From contig NZ_BPFD01000001.1 in the NCBI RefSeq assembly GCF_019655335.1, positions 62,001 through 126,000 of the forward strand: DNA of 64,000 nt. Reading direction: 5' to 3'. The stretch is from Shewanella hafniensis. GTDB lineage: Bacteria; Pseudomonadota; Gammaproteobacteria; Enterobacterales; Shewanellaceae. Below the pieces are notes generated by a model. That model saw only the letters and a program-made list of their open reading frames with translations. It was not told where the DNA came from and ran no database searches. Every line of letters begins with the position of its first letter. Position 1 is the stretch's first letter. This document shows positions 55,225-63,570 of this stretch, piece after piece. The translations under genes were made by a program, and so were the position numbers.

Positions 55225-55316
55225 TCAATAGGCATTCACTCTGCGACGTAGCATGTTGAGCTTATCAACCTGCCGTCGAATGTCACTGAAGAATTCTTCT
55301 TTCTCCATGGCCAGAG
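55225..55316 (-). pseudogene. Duplicated 3' end of mobI
   Basis: About 92 bases closely match the 3' end of mobI (59196-59287). On the minus strand the residues read AMEKEEFFSDIRRQVDKL then NMLRRRVNAY and the stop, with one amino-acid change in the part compared. Third-position changes make the DNA about 88% similar by eye. It has no start and lies just downstream of rumB, the mirror edge of the AAA/protease insertion. Confidence 0.75.
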
Positions 55317-55741
55317 AAAGCTAACCATCTTAGAACCTATTTCTTATGCCGGGTCCAATGCAGTGTAGAACTGTGTATTGAATGAACAGGACGCCGACTT
55401 CAAGCGCAATACATTGACTATTCATAAAAGAAAAAATGATCAAAAACTCGATTTTACTACTGAAAAGGGTTCTGGACTGAGAGATCTCCATGATAGCTTT
55501 TGAACACGGATACCCAGAAAAAGCTGAAGTTCTACACAATGTGACGATTCAAGATTTGTCTCAAGCTTAAGCCCCTGTTGGCATAACGTACCACCTCTGT
55601 GTAACAGGGGATTGAATTAAGCTTTTTCACGTAACTACTGACGAAGCCCAGCTAAAATGCGTTCACAAAACCTAAACCAAAATTCAATTAAGTGCTATTA
55701 TGTTCAAAATTCAGCACCTATGTTCACATAAAGGCCTAAAA
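55317..55741. other. Gap before the AAA gene
   Basis: No convincing gene lies here. A 27-codon plus-strand frame (55490-55570) reads MIAFEHGYPEKAEVLHN and so on; it has no clear ribosome site and may be a remnant. An inverted repeat CCCCTGTT/AACAGGGG (55572-55579 with 55603-55610) is the only strong structure, perhaps a terminator or operator. The AAA promoter should lie in 55611-55741. Confidence 0.4.
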
Positions 55742-56875
55742 ATGAAGTATGCGAGAGAATTATCAAAAATTATTGAAGGTGGAGTGCTTGGAAAGATCAA
55801 TCAGGTAAAAGCTTATACAGAATTTCTTGCAGACAAATTAGAAAGTGATGGAGAGCATAAGATTGCCAAACGATTAAGAACTTCCATGTCCGATAGTCTT
55901 CTGGCTTCTGGCTATAACTTAGCATCGGCACAGCCAGCAAGGCAGTTGAGAGCACCTGTTGATAAAGATAGCCATATGGCGTTAGCTGATATTACCTATC
56001 CAGGGTCTAATCATTCTGGTATGGCAGTTCTTGATGCAACAACTAAAGCTCAAGTTGATGAATTTATTTCCTTTGTTTTAAAAGCAGAAAAATTAGCTGA
56101 TGCAGGCCTAAGTAGTGCCCCATCGCTATTGTTGTATGGTCCTCCTGGTTGCGGTAAAACACTACTTGCTCACAATGTAGCCGCACAACTTGAACTACCG
56201 TTGTTCACTGCTCGTTGCGATTCTTTGGTATCGTCGCTTCTTGGCTCAACATCTAAGAATATAAGATCACTTTTTGACTTTGCATCGCAGCAGCCATGCG
56301 TTTTGTTTTTAGATGAATTTGATGCTTTAGCTAAAGCAAGAGACGATCAACATGAGTTGGGAGAGTTAAAACGTGTGGTAGTCAGTCTGCTTCAAAACAT
56401 CGATGCACTTCCTAAAGATACAATAATCATTGCCGCAACAAATCACGAACAATTGTTGGATCCTGCTGTTTGGAGACGCTTCGAGCTTCGAATTAAACTA
56501 AATGCTCCAGATTCTGTTACAAGAGAACAGATTTACCGTAATGAGTTAGCAGAGTTTTCTCCATCTAAGCTACAGAAAACAGTTGAGCATTCAGTTGGAC
56601 TATCGGGAGCAATTATTGCTCAAATATGCGTTGCAGCAAAAAGAAAAGCGATTTTGAATGATGAAAATCAGACTACTGAGCAAGAGTTGTTGTATCGAAT
56701 TGCAATGGTTCGATACTCAAATGTAATTGAGTCTGAAAAAGAAGCCACGGACAAATTAGTAGAGTTGAAAAATCTAAACTCAGAACTTTTTACAGTGCGA
56801 CTGCTTTCAAAAATATTTGGAATGTCTACAGGAAAAATATCAAACTTGCTAAATAGGGATGAAAATGAGCAATAA
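55742..56875 (+). CDS. AAA+ ATPase of a two-gene AAA/subtilisin module
   Basis: This 377-residue AAA ATPase has a helical N-terminal region (1-95), Walker A GPPGCGKT (133-140), Walker B CVLFLDEFD (186-194), and sensor-like AATNHEQ and an arginine-finger region near WRRFE. It belongs to the same general group as FtsH/proteasomal-type AAA. I chose ATG 55742, because the earlier 55700 start has no ribosome site; either is possible. Its end overlaps the protease gene, so the two are translated together. No named system comes to mind. A role in defence is inferred from position only. Confidence 0.82.
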   Translation: MKYARELSKIIEGGVLGKINQVKAYTEFLADKLESDGEHKIAKRLRTSMSDSLLASGYNLASAQPARQLRAPVDKDSHMALADITYPGSNHSGMAVLDATTKAQVDEFISFVLKAEKLADAGLSSAPSLLLYGPPGCGKTLLAHNVAAQLELPLFTARCDSLVSSLLGSTSKNIRSLFDFASQQPCVLFLDEFDALAKARDDQHELGELKRVVVSLLQNIDALPKDTIIIAATNHEQLLDPAVWRRFELRIKLNAPDSVTREQIYRNELAEFSPSKLQKTVEHSVGLSGAIIAQICVAAKRKAILNDENQTTEQELLYRIAMVRYSNVIESEKEATDKLVELKNLNSELFTVRLLSKIFGMSTGKISNLLNRDENEQ

Positions 56876-59135
56876 AAATAACCCAATACAAGCTGTAAAA
56901 ATTACGCAACGCGATTTCAGGGAAACGCCACCTCCCAAAAGCGGACCAAAGCCACTTCGCGAAGTTACCAAGGAGTTGGTTGATAAACTGCAATCGGATA
57001 TAGATAAGTCTACTTTAGAACTAAAACAGCACTTTCAATCGCATCCCAACGTGCCCGCTGTTCTAAAAGTCAGGTTACTAGAGAATGCATTGGCTAAATC
57101 GCACAGACCAGACAATGTATTTAAAGATAATACTTGCCCTATCATTGGAAGCGCTGATTTTGGAATTTTGCTCGTTAGCGCTAATGAGGAGGGGTTAGGC
57201 CAACTCAGACAGAGAGTTCAATCTAGGGCAAAAACAGTTCAACCAGATATCGCAGCAATTGAAGAGATTAGCGTATTTTCAAGTGAAGATAGGCTTCAAG
57301 TTAGCAGTTTAGATGACGATGATTTTGGTGTTCAGAAATACAAAATTCATCTATTTGATCACTTAAAAGACAGCCAGAATGCTGTTGTTAAGAACTACTT
57401 TGATGAATCAACTGCAAACGAATCTCTCGATATCACTTTTAGAGAGTTTTCGCCGCATACCAGATTTCACACGGTAAAAGCCAAGAGCAAACTCTCTATT
57501 CAAAACTTGGCAAATAACGTTGCTGTGCGCTCTATCGAAGAAATGCCAACCTACACTCCTACTGACTATAAATTAGCGACAAGCCCAGTTGGTCCGATTG
57601 ACAATTTATTGCTACCCGACCCAACAACAGGCGTTGATTATCCGGTGGTAGCTGTTGTTGACTCGGGTATTTGCCGGAAATCAATACAGATTAATAAGTG
57701 GGTCGTAGGTCGAAAGTCTTTTGTACCTGAAGACCTGCTTGATACATCTCATGGCACAATGGTAGGAGGGTTAATTGCCTCTCCAAGCTCTCTAAACTAT
57801 CAAGGTAGCGGTTTCCCTAACACGCAAGCAAAACTAGTTGATATTACCGTATTTGATACATCAGGAAGCGCTTCCGAAGACGATCTGATGGATATGATCT
57901 CAGAAGCAGTTGAAGAATTTCCCGAAATCAAAATTTGGAATTTATCAATAGGTCGGTCAGAGCCAACTCCACTTAATGCGTTTTCGGACTTTGGATGCTT
58001 CCTTGATGACCTCAGTGAGAAGCATGGTATTCTGTTTGTTGTTGCTTCAGGAAATCATAATTCGTTTACTTCGAGCAAACCTGAAGAAGAAAAGCTCCGT
58101 GAAAGTCGAGTATCCTCACCAGGAGATTCATTAAGAGCATTAACTGTTGGATCAATGGCTCATAAGGAAAACCCTCTGTCCGCTTCTGAAACAGGCCAAT
58201 GTTCACCATTTTCGAGAATCGGCCCAGGACCTGCATTTACTCCAAAACCAGAAGTGATCCATTATGGAGGAAACTGCACTCCAAGCGGAAGTTTTGCACA
58301 AATAGGAGTCTTATCATGTGGGCCAGACAACCAAATGTTCGAATCTGTTGGGACTAGTTTTGCTACCCCTATAGTTTCTTCTATAGCGGCAAATGCATGG
58401 AAATCAATAGACGGAACAATTGTCGCTACACCTGAGAAGGTAAAAGCACTAGTAATTCATTCAGCAGTACTTGGCTGCAATGGTTACGAGTATTCTACAG
58501 GGTTTGGAAAGCCTGGAGATATCGACGACTTACTCTATTGCACAGATGATCAAATCACACTGATGTTTGAAGTCGATGTTCGGCATGGATTAGTTGAGTT
58601 TGAGCGAAGTCCAATTCCATTGCCAACTTCAGTTCAAGAAGCTGGAATGTTTAAGGGAGAAGTAGCCATGACACTGGTTTATTCGCCTCCTTTTGATAGA
58701 TCTTTTGGTTCAGAATACAGTCGTGTAAACATTAGCGTCTCAATGGGGGAAACAAAAGATGTTCTGGACGAAAAAACAGGGGAGCTAAAAACTATATTTA
58801 AGGGAAAAGTACCGCCTTTGCCTTCTGAGAAAAAAGACTTATATGAAATTAACCAGCTAAAGAACTCCTTTAAGTGGTCACCTACAAAAGCTCACAAGAA
58901 AAGATATCCTCAAGGTACTGGAGTTGCTGCATGGAAGCTCAAGATGGAATCGACCATCAGGGCAGAAGAACAAAATCCGGCGACGCCTCAAAAAACAGTT
59001 TTACTTGTTACAATAAAATCAATCAAAGAAGGAACAAATCTTTACAGTGATGCTGTGAGATTGCTAAAGACTAATGGCTGGATACTAAACCCAGTTGCAG
59101 TAAATGTACCAATTACTATCCAGCAACAGTTATGA
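56865..59135 (+). CDS. Subtilisin-like S8 serine protease of the two-gene module
   Basis: The frame is 758 residues from ATG 56859; I prefer ATG 56865 because AGGGATGA precedes it, giving 756 residues. Using numbering from 56859, the N-terminal domain (1-250) is unrecognised. An S8 peptidase domain follows, with Asp268 (AVVDSG), His298 (TSHGT) and Ser500 (GTSFA); the oxyanion Asn is near 399. A beta-rich C-terminal domain (about 570-758) follows. It has no signal peptide, so it should act inside the cell. Coupling to an AAA ATPase suggests the ATPase controls or feeds substrates to the protease. Confidence 0.85.
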   Translation: MSNKNNPIQAVKITQRDFRETPPPKSGPKPLREVTKELVDKLQSDIDKSTLELKQHFQSHPNVPAVLKVRLLENALAKSHRPDNVFKDNTCPIIGSADFGILLVSANEEGLGQLRQRVQSRAKTVQPDIAAIEEISVFSSEDRLQVSSLDDDDFGVQKYKIHLFDHLKDSQNAVVKNYFDESTANESLDITFREFSPHTRFHTVKAKSKLSIQNLANNVAVRSIEEMPTYTPTDYKLATSPVGPIDNLLLPDPTTGVDYPVVAVVDSGICRKSIQINKWVVGRKSFVPEDLLDTSHGTMVGGLIASPSSLNYQGSGFPNTQAKLVDITVFDTSGSASEDDLMDMISEAVEEFPEIKIWNLSIGRSEPTPLNAFSDFGCFLDDLSEKHGILFVVASGNHNSFTSSKPEEEKLRESRVSSPGDSLRALTVGSMAHKENPLSASETGQCSPFSRIGPGPAFTPKPEVIHYGGNCTPSGSFAQIGVLSCGPDNQMFESVGTSFATPIVSSIAANAWKSIDGTIVATPEKVKALVIHSAVLGCNGYEYSTGFGKPGDIDDLLYCTDDQITLMFEVDVRHGLVEFERSPIPLPTSVQEAGMFKGEVAMTLVYSPPFDRSFGSEYSRVNISVSMGETKDVLDEKTGELKTIFKGKVPPLPSEKKDLYEINQLKNSFKWSPTKAHKKRYPQGTGVAAWKLKMESTIRAEEQNPATPQKTVLLVTIKSIKEGTNLYSDAVRLLKTNGWILNPVAVNVPITIQQQL

Positions 59136-59195
59136 GGCATAATAATTGTGGGTCGTAATCTTAATTAGTTCACAACTATTACGAAGATTACGATC

Positions 59196-59639
59196 TCAAT
59201 ATGCATTAACCCTTCGACGCAGCATGTTGAGCTTATCAACCTGGCGTCGAATATCACTGAACAATTCTTCTTTCTCCATGGCCAGCGCTAACTCCCATTC
59301 TTTGGCCAAACCTTGGCAGTCCAAAAATGAGTATCTCAACTTCGTCTTTGAGATACGCAGCCCCTTGCTAAATACCACGCGTTTGCCTCGTTGACCGTGA
59401 AAACTGTTGATGTACCACTCGATGCCAAAGCCATACTTAAAGTCTCTGATACGGACACCAAGCAGCCCCCAATCTCTAAAGGGCGCATTTTCGCGAACCT
59501 TGTAATGGGTAAACCAAAAGTCATCAACTTCAGCTCGTGCCAGCGCTTTTAGCCTGTCTGTTTCTTGCTGAAGTAAATCTGATACCTCTGCTTTCCATTG
59601 TTCATTGACGATTTCTACCAAACCAATTTCCCCATCCAA
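59196..59639 (-). CDS. mobI: MobI, auxiliary relaxosome protein
   Basis: This 147-residue protein lies next to the int/partition end, where SXT/R391 ICEs encode MobI. MobI is required with TraI to nick oriT. The C-terminal third is a charged coiled coil (EELFSDIRRQVDKLNM), and the middle has Trp/Arg-rich strands. I know no wider family. The oriT should lie directly upstream, and a 12-bp inverted repeat (59646-59680) adjoins the start codon. There is no strong ribosome site. Confidence 0.75.
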   Translation of the reverse strand: MDGEIGLVEIVNEQWKAEVSDLLQQETDRLKALARAEVDDFWFTHYKVRENAPFRDWGLLGVRIRDFKYGFGIEWYINSFHGQRGKRVVFSKGLRISKTKLRYSFLDCQGLAKEWELALAMEKEELFSDIRRQVDKLNMLRRRVNAY

Positions 59640-60103
59640 TTAACCCCAAAAGCCAAAACCACTATCCGTTTGGCTTTTGGATCGAAACGCCAAACGTAAA
59701 ACTGCCGTCACAATCACTGTTTGGCGTCTCGATATAAATCGACTCGCTCAATCCCATACCCGACAAGGGATACAGTCTGATTTCACATAAAAATGCCTGA
59801 AAAGACGTATCGTCATGAAGATACAAACCGTTTGGCGAGTTCAGGCCAGAATGCAAACGACGTTTGGCGTCTCGATTTTTTTGACTAGGTCATCCGCCGC
59901 CAAACAGAGCCTATTCTCATACTTTTGCGAAAATGCAATAGGCAGATAGATGAAAGGATTTGTCACCTTTCTGCCCACCGCCAGTGCACCGAATCCTGAT
60001 AATGACATTTGAGTGAACCGCCAGAGCACTTGGAAATGCCCAAGCGTGGCCAGTGCGGTTGATTGAAAACCGTTAGAGCACTTTGAGTGCACAGGAGATA
60101 AGT
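59640..60103. other. oriT/partition-site region between mobI and srpM
   Basis: This divergent gap has dense repeats. A perfect 12-bp inverted repeat, CCAAAAGCCAAA/TTTGGCTTTTGG (59646-59657 with 59669-59680), adjoins mobI. The motif CGTTTGGCGTCTCGAT occurs at about 59719-59733 and 59861-59876, with an inverted, one-mismatch copy at 59681-59696 and partial copies at about 59829 and 59894. Nearer srpM, ACCGCCAGTGCAC/ACCGCCAGAGCAC/ACCGTTAGAGCAC lie at 59977, 60017 and 60069. The region matches the known position of SXT oriT and the srpC centromere-like site. Confidence 0.65.
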
Positions 60104-61078
60104 ATGTTTGTACTAGGCGTAGATATCGGTTACTCAAACCTGAAGCTGGCAATTGGCCAATCAGGCAGTGAACCGAAAACCATTATTCTGCCTGCGGGTG
60201 CCGGTCCTGCGGATCGTATGCCAGAGCGTATCGGTGGAGGCGATGATGAAACTTGTTTGTATGTGTCAGTCGATAATGAGCGCTGGGCCGCTGGTGTTCC
60301 TGCTGGACGCCTTCAAGGCTGGGAACGAGAGCTTCACCCGGAATATCCCACCACAAAAACCTATAAGGCACTTTTTCATGCCGCCTTGTTAATGGCTGAA
60401 ACAGAATCCATCGATTTGGTTGTCACTGGATTACCGGTTTCCCAGTTTCATGAACCACAACGTAAATCTGACCTTGTGAAGCGCCTAAAAGGTGTCCATC
60501 AAGTGACGCCTAAACGCAGCATCACCGTTCATGACGTCAAAGTGCTGCCGCAGCCTGCCGGTGCCTATATGGATCTGGTTCAAACAGGTGGTGATTTGGG
60601 CTTGATTGAAGAAGGTCGCGTCGTCGTCATCGATCCCGGCTTTTTTTCTGTTGACTGGGTTGCCCTTGAGGCCGGAGAAATTCGCTACAGCTCATCAGGA
60701 ACCAGTCTTCAGGCAATGTCCGTGCTACTGGAAACCATTGATAAGCTGATTTCAGAAGATCACGGTGCCAAAGTCGGAATGGATCGACTTGAAAAAGCCA
60801 TGAGAACTGGCGACTTACAGGTCCTGCTATTTGGAGAAAAAGTCGATATTTCACCTTATCTGAATGCTGCCATGAAAAAGGTAGCGCCTGTTGCTCTTAC
60901 AGCCATGCGCCAATCCATGCGTGACGAAAGCATCAATGCGGACTTGGTATTGATCGCCGGAGGTGGAGCCATGGCTTATAAGGAAGCGGCCAAGGAGATT
61001 TTTTCACGAAGCAAGATAATCGTGCCGGAACAGTCTGTTTTGGCGAACGTCCGAGGCTTCTGGTTTTATGGGGCCTGA
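60104..61078 (+). CDS. srpM: ParM-like actin ATPase, partition protein SrpM
   Basis: This 324-residue actin-like protein has phosphate motif 1 LGVDIGYSNLKLAIG (residues 3-17), phosphate motif 2 VVIDPGFFSVDW, and an adenosine-binding LIAGGGAMAY. It is the ParM-type motor of a type II partition system known in R391 as SrpMRC, which stabilises the ICE while excised. I chose ATG 60104 because GGAGATAAGT lies before it. The srpR-like gene follows two bases after the stop. The centromere-like repeats lie upstream. Confidence 0.9.
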   Translation: MFVLGVDIGYSNLKLAIGQSGSEPKTIILPAGAGPADRMPERIGGGDDETCLYVSVDNERWAAGVPAGRLQGWERELHPEYPTTKTYKALFHAALLMAETESIDLVVTGLPVSQFHEPQRKSDLVKRLKGVHQVTPKRSITVHDVKVLPQPAGAYMDLVQTGGDLGLIEEGRVVVIDPGFFSVDWVALEAGEIRYSSSGTSLQAMSVLLETIDKLISEDHGAKVGMDRLEKAMRTGDLQVLLFGEKVDISPYLNAAMKKVAPVALTAMRQSMRDESINADLVLIAGGGAMAYKEAAKEIFSRSKIIVPEQSVLANVRGFWFYGA

Positions 61079-61080
61079 TT

Positions 61081-61350
61081 ATGAGAGTTGTCGTCAACAT
61101 TCCCCCAGGGAGCCACCCTGAACTGCTCAAAGAATTGGAAAAGACGCCACCACGGGAACGCGCTGAGCGTCTGCGGATGCTGGCCACCTTTGGGTTAATT
61201 CACATGAGCCAACCCAATCTATCCACGACATCTGCACCGGTGGATGGCCATGCACCAGATGGTGACGTTACTTCCATGAGTACAGCGCCAGAACCCAAAG
61301 CAGAATCACGTAAACAATCATTAAAATCCAAACTAGGGCTGGGCTTATAA
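61081..61350 (+). CDS. srpR: SrpR-like partition adaptor/repressor
   Basis: This 89-residue protein has an N-terminal helical part (SHPELLKELEKTPPRERAERLRMLA) and a basic C-terminal tail (KAESRKQSLKSKLGLGL). It is small and follows srpM directly, matching the ParR-like role in type II partition: binding the centromere and linking it to the actin filament. Sequence alone would not identify it; the neighbour does. Confidence 0.75.
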   Translation: MRVVVNIPPGSHPELLKELEKTPPRERAERLRMLATFGLIHMSQPNLSTTSAPVDGHAPDGDVTSMSTAPEPKAESRKQSLKSKLGLGL

Positions 61351-61351
61351 C

Positions 61352-62593
61352 ATGGCGTTATCAGTTAGCTGGCTCGATGCCAGGTTAAATAAAGAAGCAA
61401 AAGAAACCGTAGTAAAAGCCGACCGAGATGGGCTAAGTGCTCGGGTATCGCCCAAGGGCAAAATTGTTTTTCAGTTTCGTTATCGTTTCGATGGCAAGCA
61501 ACAGCGGGTAGACATTGGTACTTACCCACTTATGAAGCTTGCTGAAGCTAGGAATGAGCTGGATAGGTTAAGGGCGGTACTCGACCAGGGCAGAAACCCC
61601 AAGCTCTACCTACAGCAGGAACGGGCCAAGTATTCTGCCAATCAAAGCTTCGAATCGATTTTTCGAGACTGGATAGACTCTGCCGGTAAGCAAGGGCTAA
61701 AGGAGAAAACGTGGCACTACCAAAAACGCAGCAGTGAAATATATTTGCTGCCCCGACTTGGCAAGTACCCATTAACTGACATCAATGAATTGTCCTTGCG
61801 AAACTGTCTTCGTGAGGTTTCGGAGTCGTCCCCTTCAAACACAGAACGTCTGGTGTCTGTGCTGCACAAGTTTTATGACTGGCTGATTGATGAACAAATT
61901 TTGGAAATTAACGCTGCCGCTGGGATCACAGCAAAAAAGGTTGGCGGTAAGAAAGGCAAACGAACTCGGGTTCTAAATGACAACGAGATCAGGATACTTT
62001 GGCGCTATTTGCATGAGTCAAAAATCACTGAGAAGAATCGCATCTACATAAAACTGCTTCTCTTATTGGGAGGGCGCAAGGGCGAACTCATTCAAGCTGA
62101 AAAGCATCACTTTGACTTGCAATCTGCAATGTGGACAGTGCCCATAGAGATCCGCAAACAAGGTGAGAAAATTGGAGCGCCGATCATGCGGCCATTGATT
62201 AAGCCAGCTATTGAGCTGATTGAACTGGCGATGCAGATGAGCAAATCAACCTACTTGTTTCCCGCGAACGGACAAGAAGAGCTTGCCACAAATGGCTTTG
62301 ATACCACTATTCCTAACAATGTGAAAATTTGGGCTCGCAGGTCGCTTAGTGTCGAGATGGAACATTGGTCTATGCATGATCTTCGCAGAACTATGCGAAC
62401 GCGAATGTCGGCCATCACGACGCAAGAAGTTGCCGAGTTGATGATTGGCCACAGCAAAAAAGGGTTGGATGCTATCTACAACCAATATCAGTACCTGGAT
62501 GAAATGCGTCATGCTTACGACGTTTGGTATCAACAGCTAGAGACCATCATCGAGCCGACAGGCTTTCCGTTCAACTGGCGTTTCGGACAATAA
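61352..62593 (+). CDS. int: Tyrosine integrase of the ICE
   Basis: This 413-residue tyrosine recombinase has an N-terminal DUF4102-like arm-binding domain (1-90) and a SAM-like core-binding domain (about 95-190). The catalytic domain holds Arg242, His342, Arg345, His367 and Tyr376 (IYNQYQYLDE). It catalyses integration and excision at prfC; length equals SXT Int. It follows srpR by one base and is convergent with xis. It lies about 1 kb from the attachment site at 63411-63427. Confidence 0.95.
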   Translation: MALSVSWLDARLNKEAKETVVKADRDGLSARVSPKGKIVFQFRYRFDGKQQRVDIGTYPLMKLAEARNELDRLRAVLDQGRNPKLYLQQERAKYSANQSFESIFRDWIDSAGKQGLKEKTWHYQKRSSEIYLLPRLGKYPLTDINELSLRNCLREVSESSPSNTERLVSVLHKFYDWLIDEQILEINAAAGITAKKVGGKKGKRTRVLNDNEIRILWRYLHESKITEKNRIYIKLLLLLGGRKGELIQAEKHHFDLQSAMWTVPIEIRKQGEKIGAPIMRPLIKPAIELIELAMQMSKSTYLFPANGQEELATNGFDTTIPNNVKIWARRSLSVEMEHWSMHDLRRTMRTRMSAITTQEVAELMIGHSKKGLDAIYNQYQYLDEMRHAYDVWYQQLETIIEPTGFPFNWRFGQ

Positions 62594-62596
62594 AAT

Positions 62597-62626
62597 AAAA
62601 GAAAGAGGCTCAGTCCTCTTTCTTCT
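62597..62626. terminator. Bidirectional terminator between int and xis
   Basis: A perfect 10-bp inverted repeat, AAGAAAGAGG/CCTCTTTCTT (62599-62608 with 62615-62624), has T-rich flanks on both strands. It overlaps the xis stop codon and lies a few bases after the int stop. Confidence 0.7.
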
Positions 62627-62804
62627 CATACTCCTCCAAATCTTCAATGTGCCACAGCTTGTTTCGTGTATTTCGGTTGATACGAGGTTGCGGCAAGCTG
62701 CCATCTTTTATTCTTCGCCAGAGCGTCGTATAGCTAATGTGGTAACGAGCCATCACTTCGTAAGATGTTAGAAAAGGGGTTACCTGGTGCGCTACTGCTG
62801 TCAT
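62610..62804 (-). CDS. xis: Excisionase, AlpA-like
   Basis: This 64-residue protein has a winged helix-turn-helix (YEVMARYHISYTTLWRRIKDG, split description). It has the layout of AlpA/Xis-type recombination directionality factors. I chose ATG 62804 (MTAVAHQ), with TGGAGAATGCAG upstream. Apparent longer starts are TTG or within the ribosome site. It is convergent with int. It should bind the attachment region to its right to direct excision. Confidence 0.88.
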   Translation of the reverse strand: MTAVAHQVTPFLTSYEVMARYHISYTTLWRRIKDGSLPQPRINRNTRNKLWHIEDLEEYEKKED

Positions 62805-63385
62805 CTGCATTCTCCAGAAAATCAATGTAAAGCTATCATCGCCTGATTCATCACTTGTTGATGGTCAGAAAGATGCATGATTTGTTCAGAAGATCAGCCT
62901 TATCGAAACACGAATGTTGCTATTAGGTACTTTTCAGCTCAAACCTATGAATAACAAGGGCTACAAGGCGGTTTGTGTCATGAATAGCAATCAACACGCC
63001 TAACGAGAAAAATTTGTACACACTGTTTGTACACTCGCAACAATGACACATCAAAAACCACAATGACGAACCCTTTAAATTCATAAACTTATAAACAAAA
63101 AACTAGAGATGATCGCATTTATTCCGCTTTTGTAATGTCGAAACCAAAGTACCAAAAGCAGGAAGTACTTTCTTCATCAAACCCAGTAAACACAAAGCCT
63201 ACAGCCAGATTTGTGTCATGGAATTTTCACCAAAGGCCTCTAAAACGGAATTTGTACTCAAGTTTGTACACACTTTCCGAGGTTACGCTTGAACATCATT
63301 GAAAAGCAAAGAAACGAGAAAAAGACAAAAAGCCTTTAAATTCAGTACGTAGAGATGTGATTGTGGTGTGCAATGAAAGGTGGTT
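62805..63385. other. Attachment region with duplicated putative Int/Xis arm sites
   Basis: No gene is visible. Four TTTGTAC boxes occur in two pairs (63013 and 63026; 63251 and 63263), with 12-13 bases within a pair. Two TTTGTGTCATG boxes lie at 62972-62982 and 63210-63220. Two CCTTTAAATTCA boxes lie at 63072-63083 and 63333-63344. All keep the same order in two halves about 240-260 bases apart, suggesting an old tandem duplication that now gives arm-type binding sites. Confidence 0.6.
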
Positions 63386-63472
63386 TTAAGCGTTGAAAGG
63401 CTGGGCGGCATCAGGGTGCGATATGATCGCGAAGGTGCGACGTTTATCGACCTCTACTTTATTGCCTGACAT
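63386..63472 (-). pseudogene. prfC: prfC 5' end, truncated by ICE insertion
   Basis: ATG at 63472 begins MSGNKVEVDKRRTFAIISH, followed by PDA, the N-terminus of peptide-chain release factor 3. The next residues should be GKTT (P-loop) but the frame runs into AQPFNA and stops at 63386. The break is at the SXT-type integration site. A full prfC, with an ICE-supplied start, should exist at the other end, left of this window. Confidence 0.93.
63411..63427 (-). repeat. ICE/chromosome junction, att core
   Basis: On the minus strand the 17 bases read ATCATATCGCACCCTGA. From memory the SXT core in prfC is a nearly identical 17-mer ending TCGCACCCTGA. Codons for ISHPD continue the prfC frame across it. 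The right end of the ICE therefore lies at about 63411-63427. Confidence 0.8.
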
Positions 63473-63495
63473 GTTAACCTATGCACTAGTATCGC

Positions 63496-63520
63496 TAAAA
63501 AGGCGCAAATTATAGCGCCT
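63496..63520 (-). terminator. Terminator-like hairpin between nlpI and prfC
   Basis: AGGCGC (63501-63506) pairs with GCGCCT (63515-63520), followed on the minus strand by TTTTT. It lies upstream of prfC and after nlpI. A second stem GCCCGAG/CTCGGGC (63544-63562) precedes it and may belong to the same terminator. Confidence 0.7.
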
Positions 63521-63570
63521 CAGTTCGAGCTTGGCTAGGCAAAGCCCGAGATGAGCTCGGGCAGAGGGGG

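Noticed and set aside
55490..55570. Short plus-strand frame after rumB (27 codons)
   Set aside because: It has no clear ribosome site and no recognisable product; kept only as part of the gap description.
63544..63562. GCCCGAG/CTCGGGC stem after nlpI as an independent terminator
   Set aside because: It lacks a T run on the minus strand; the stem at 63501-63520 with TTTTT is the better terminator.
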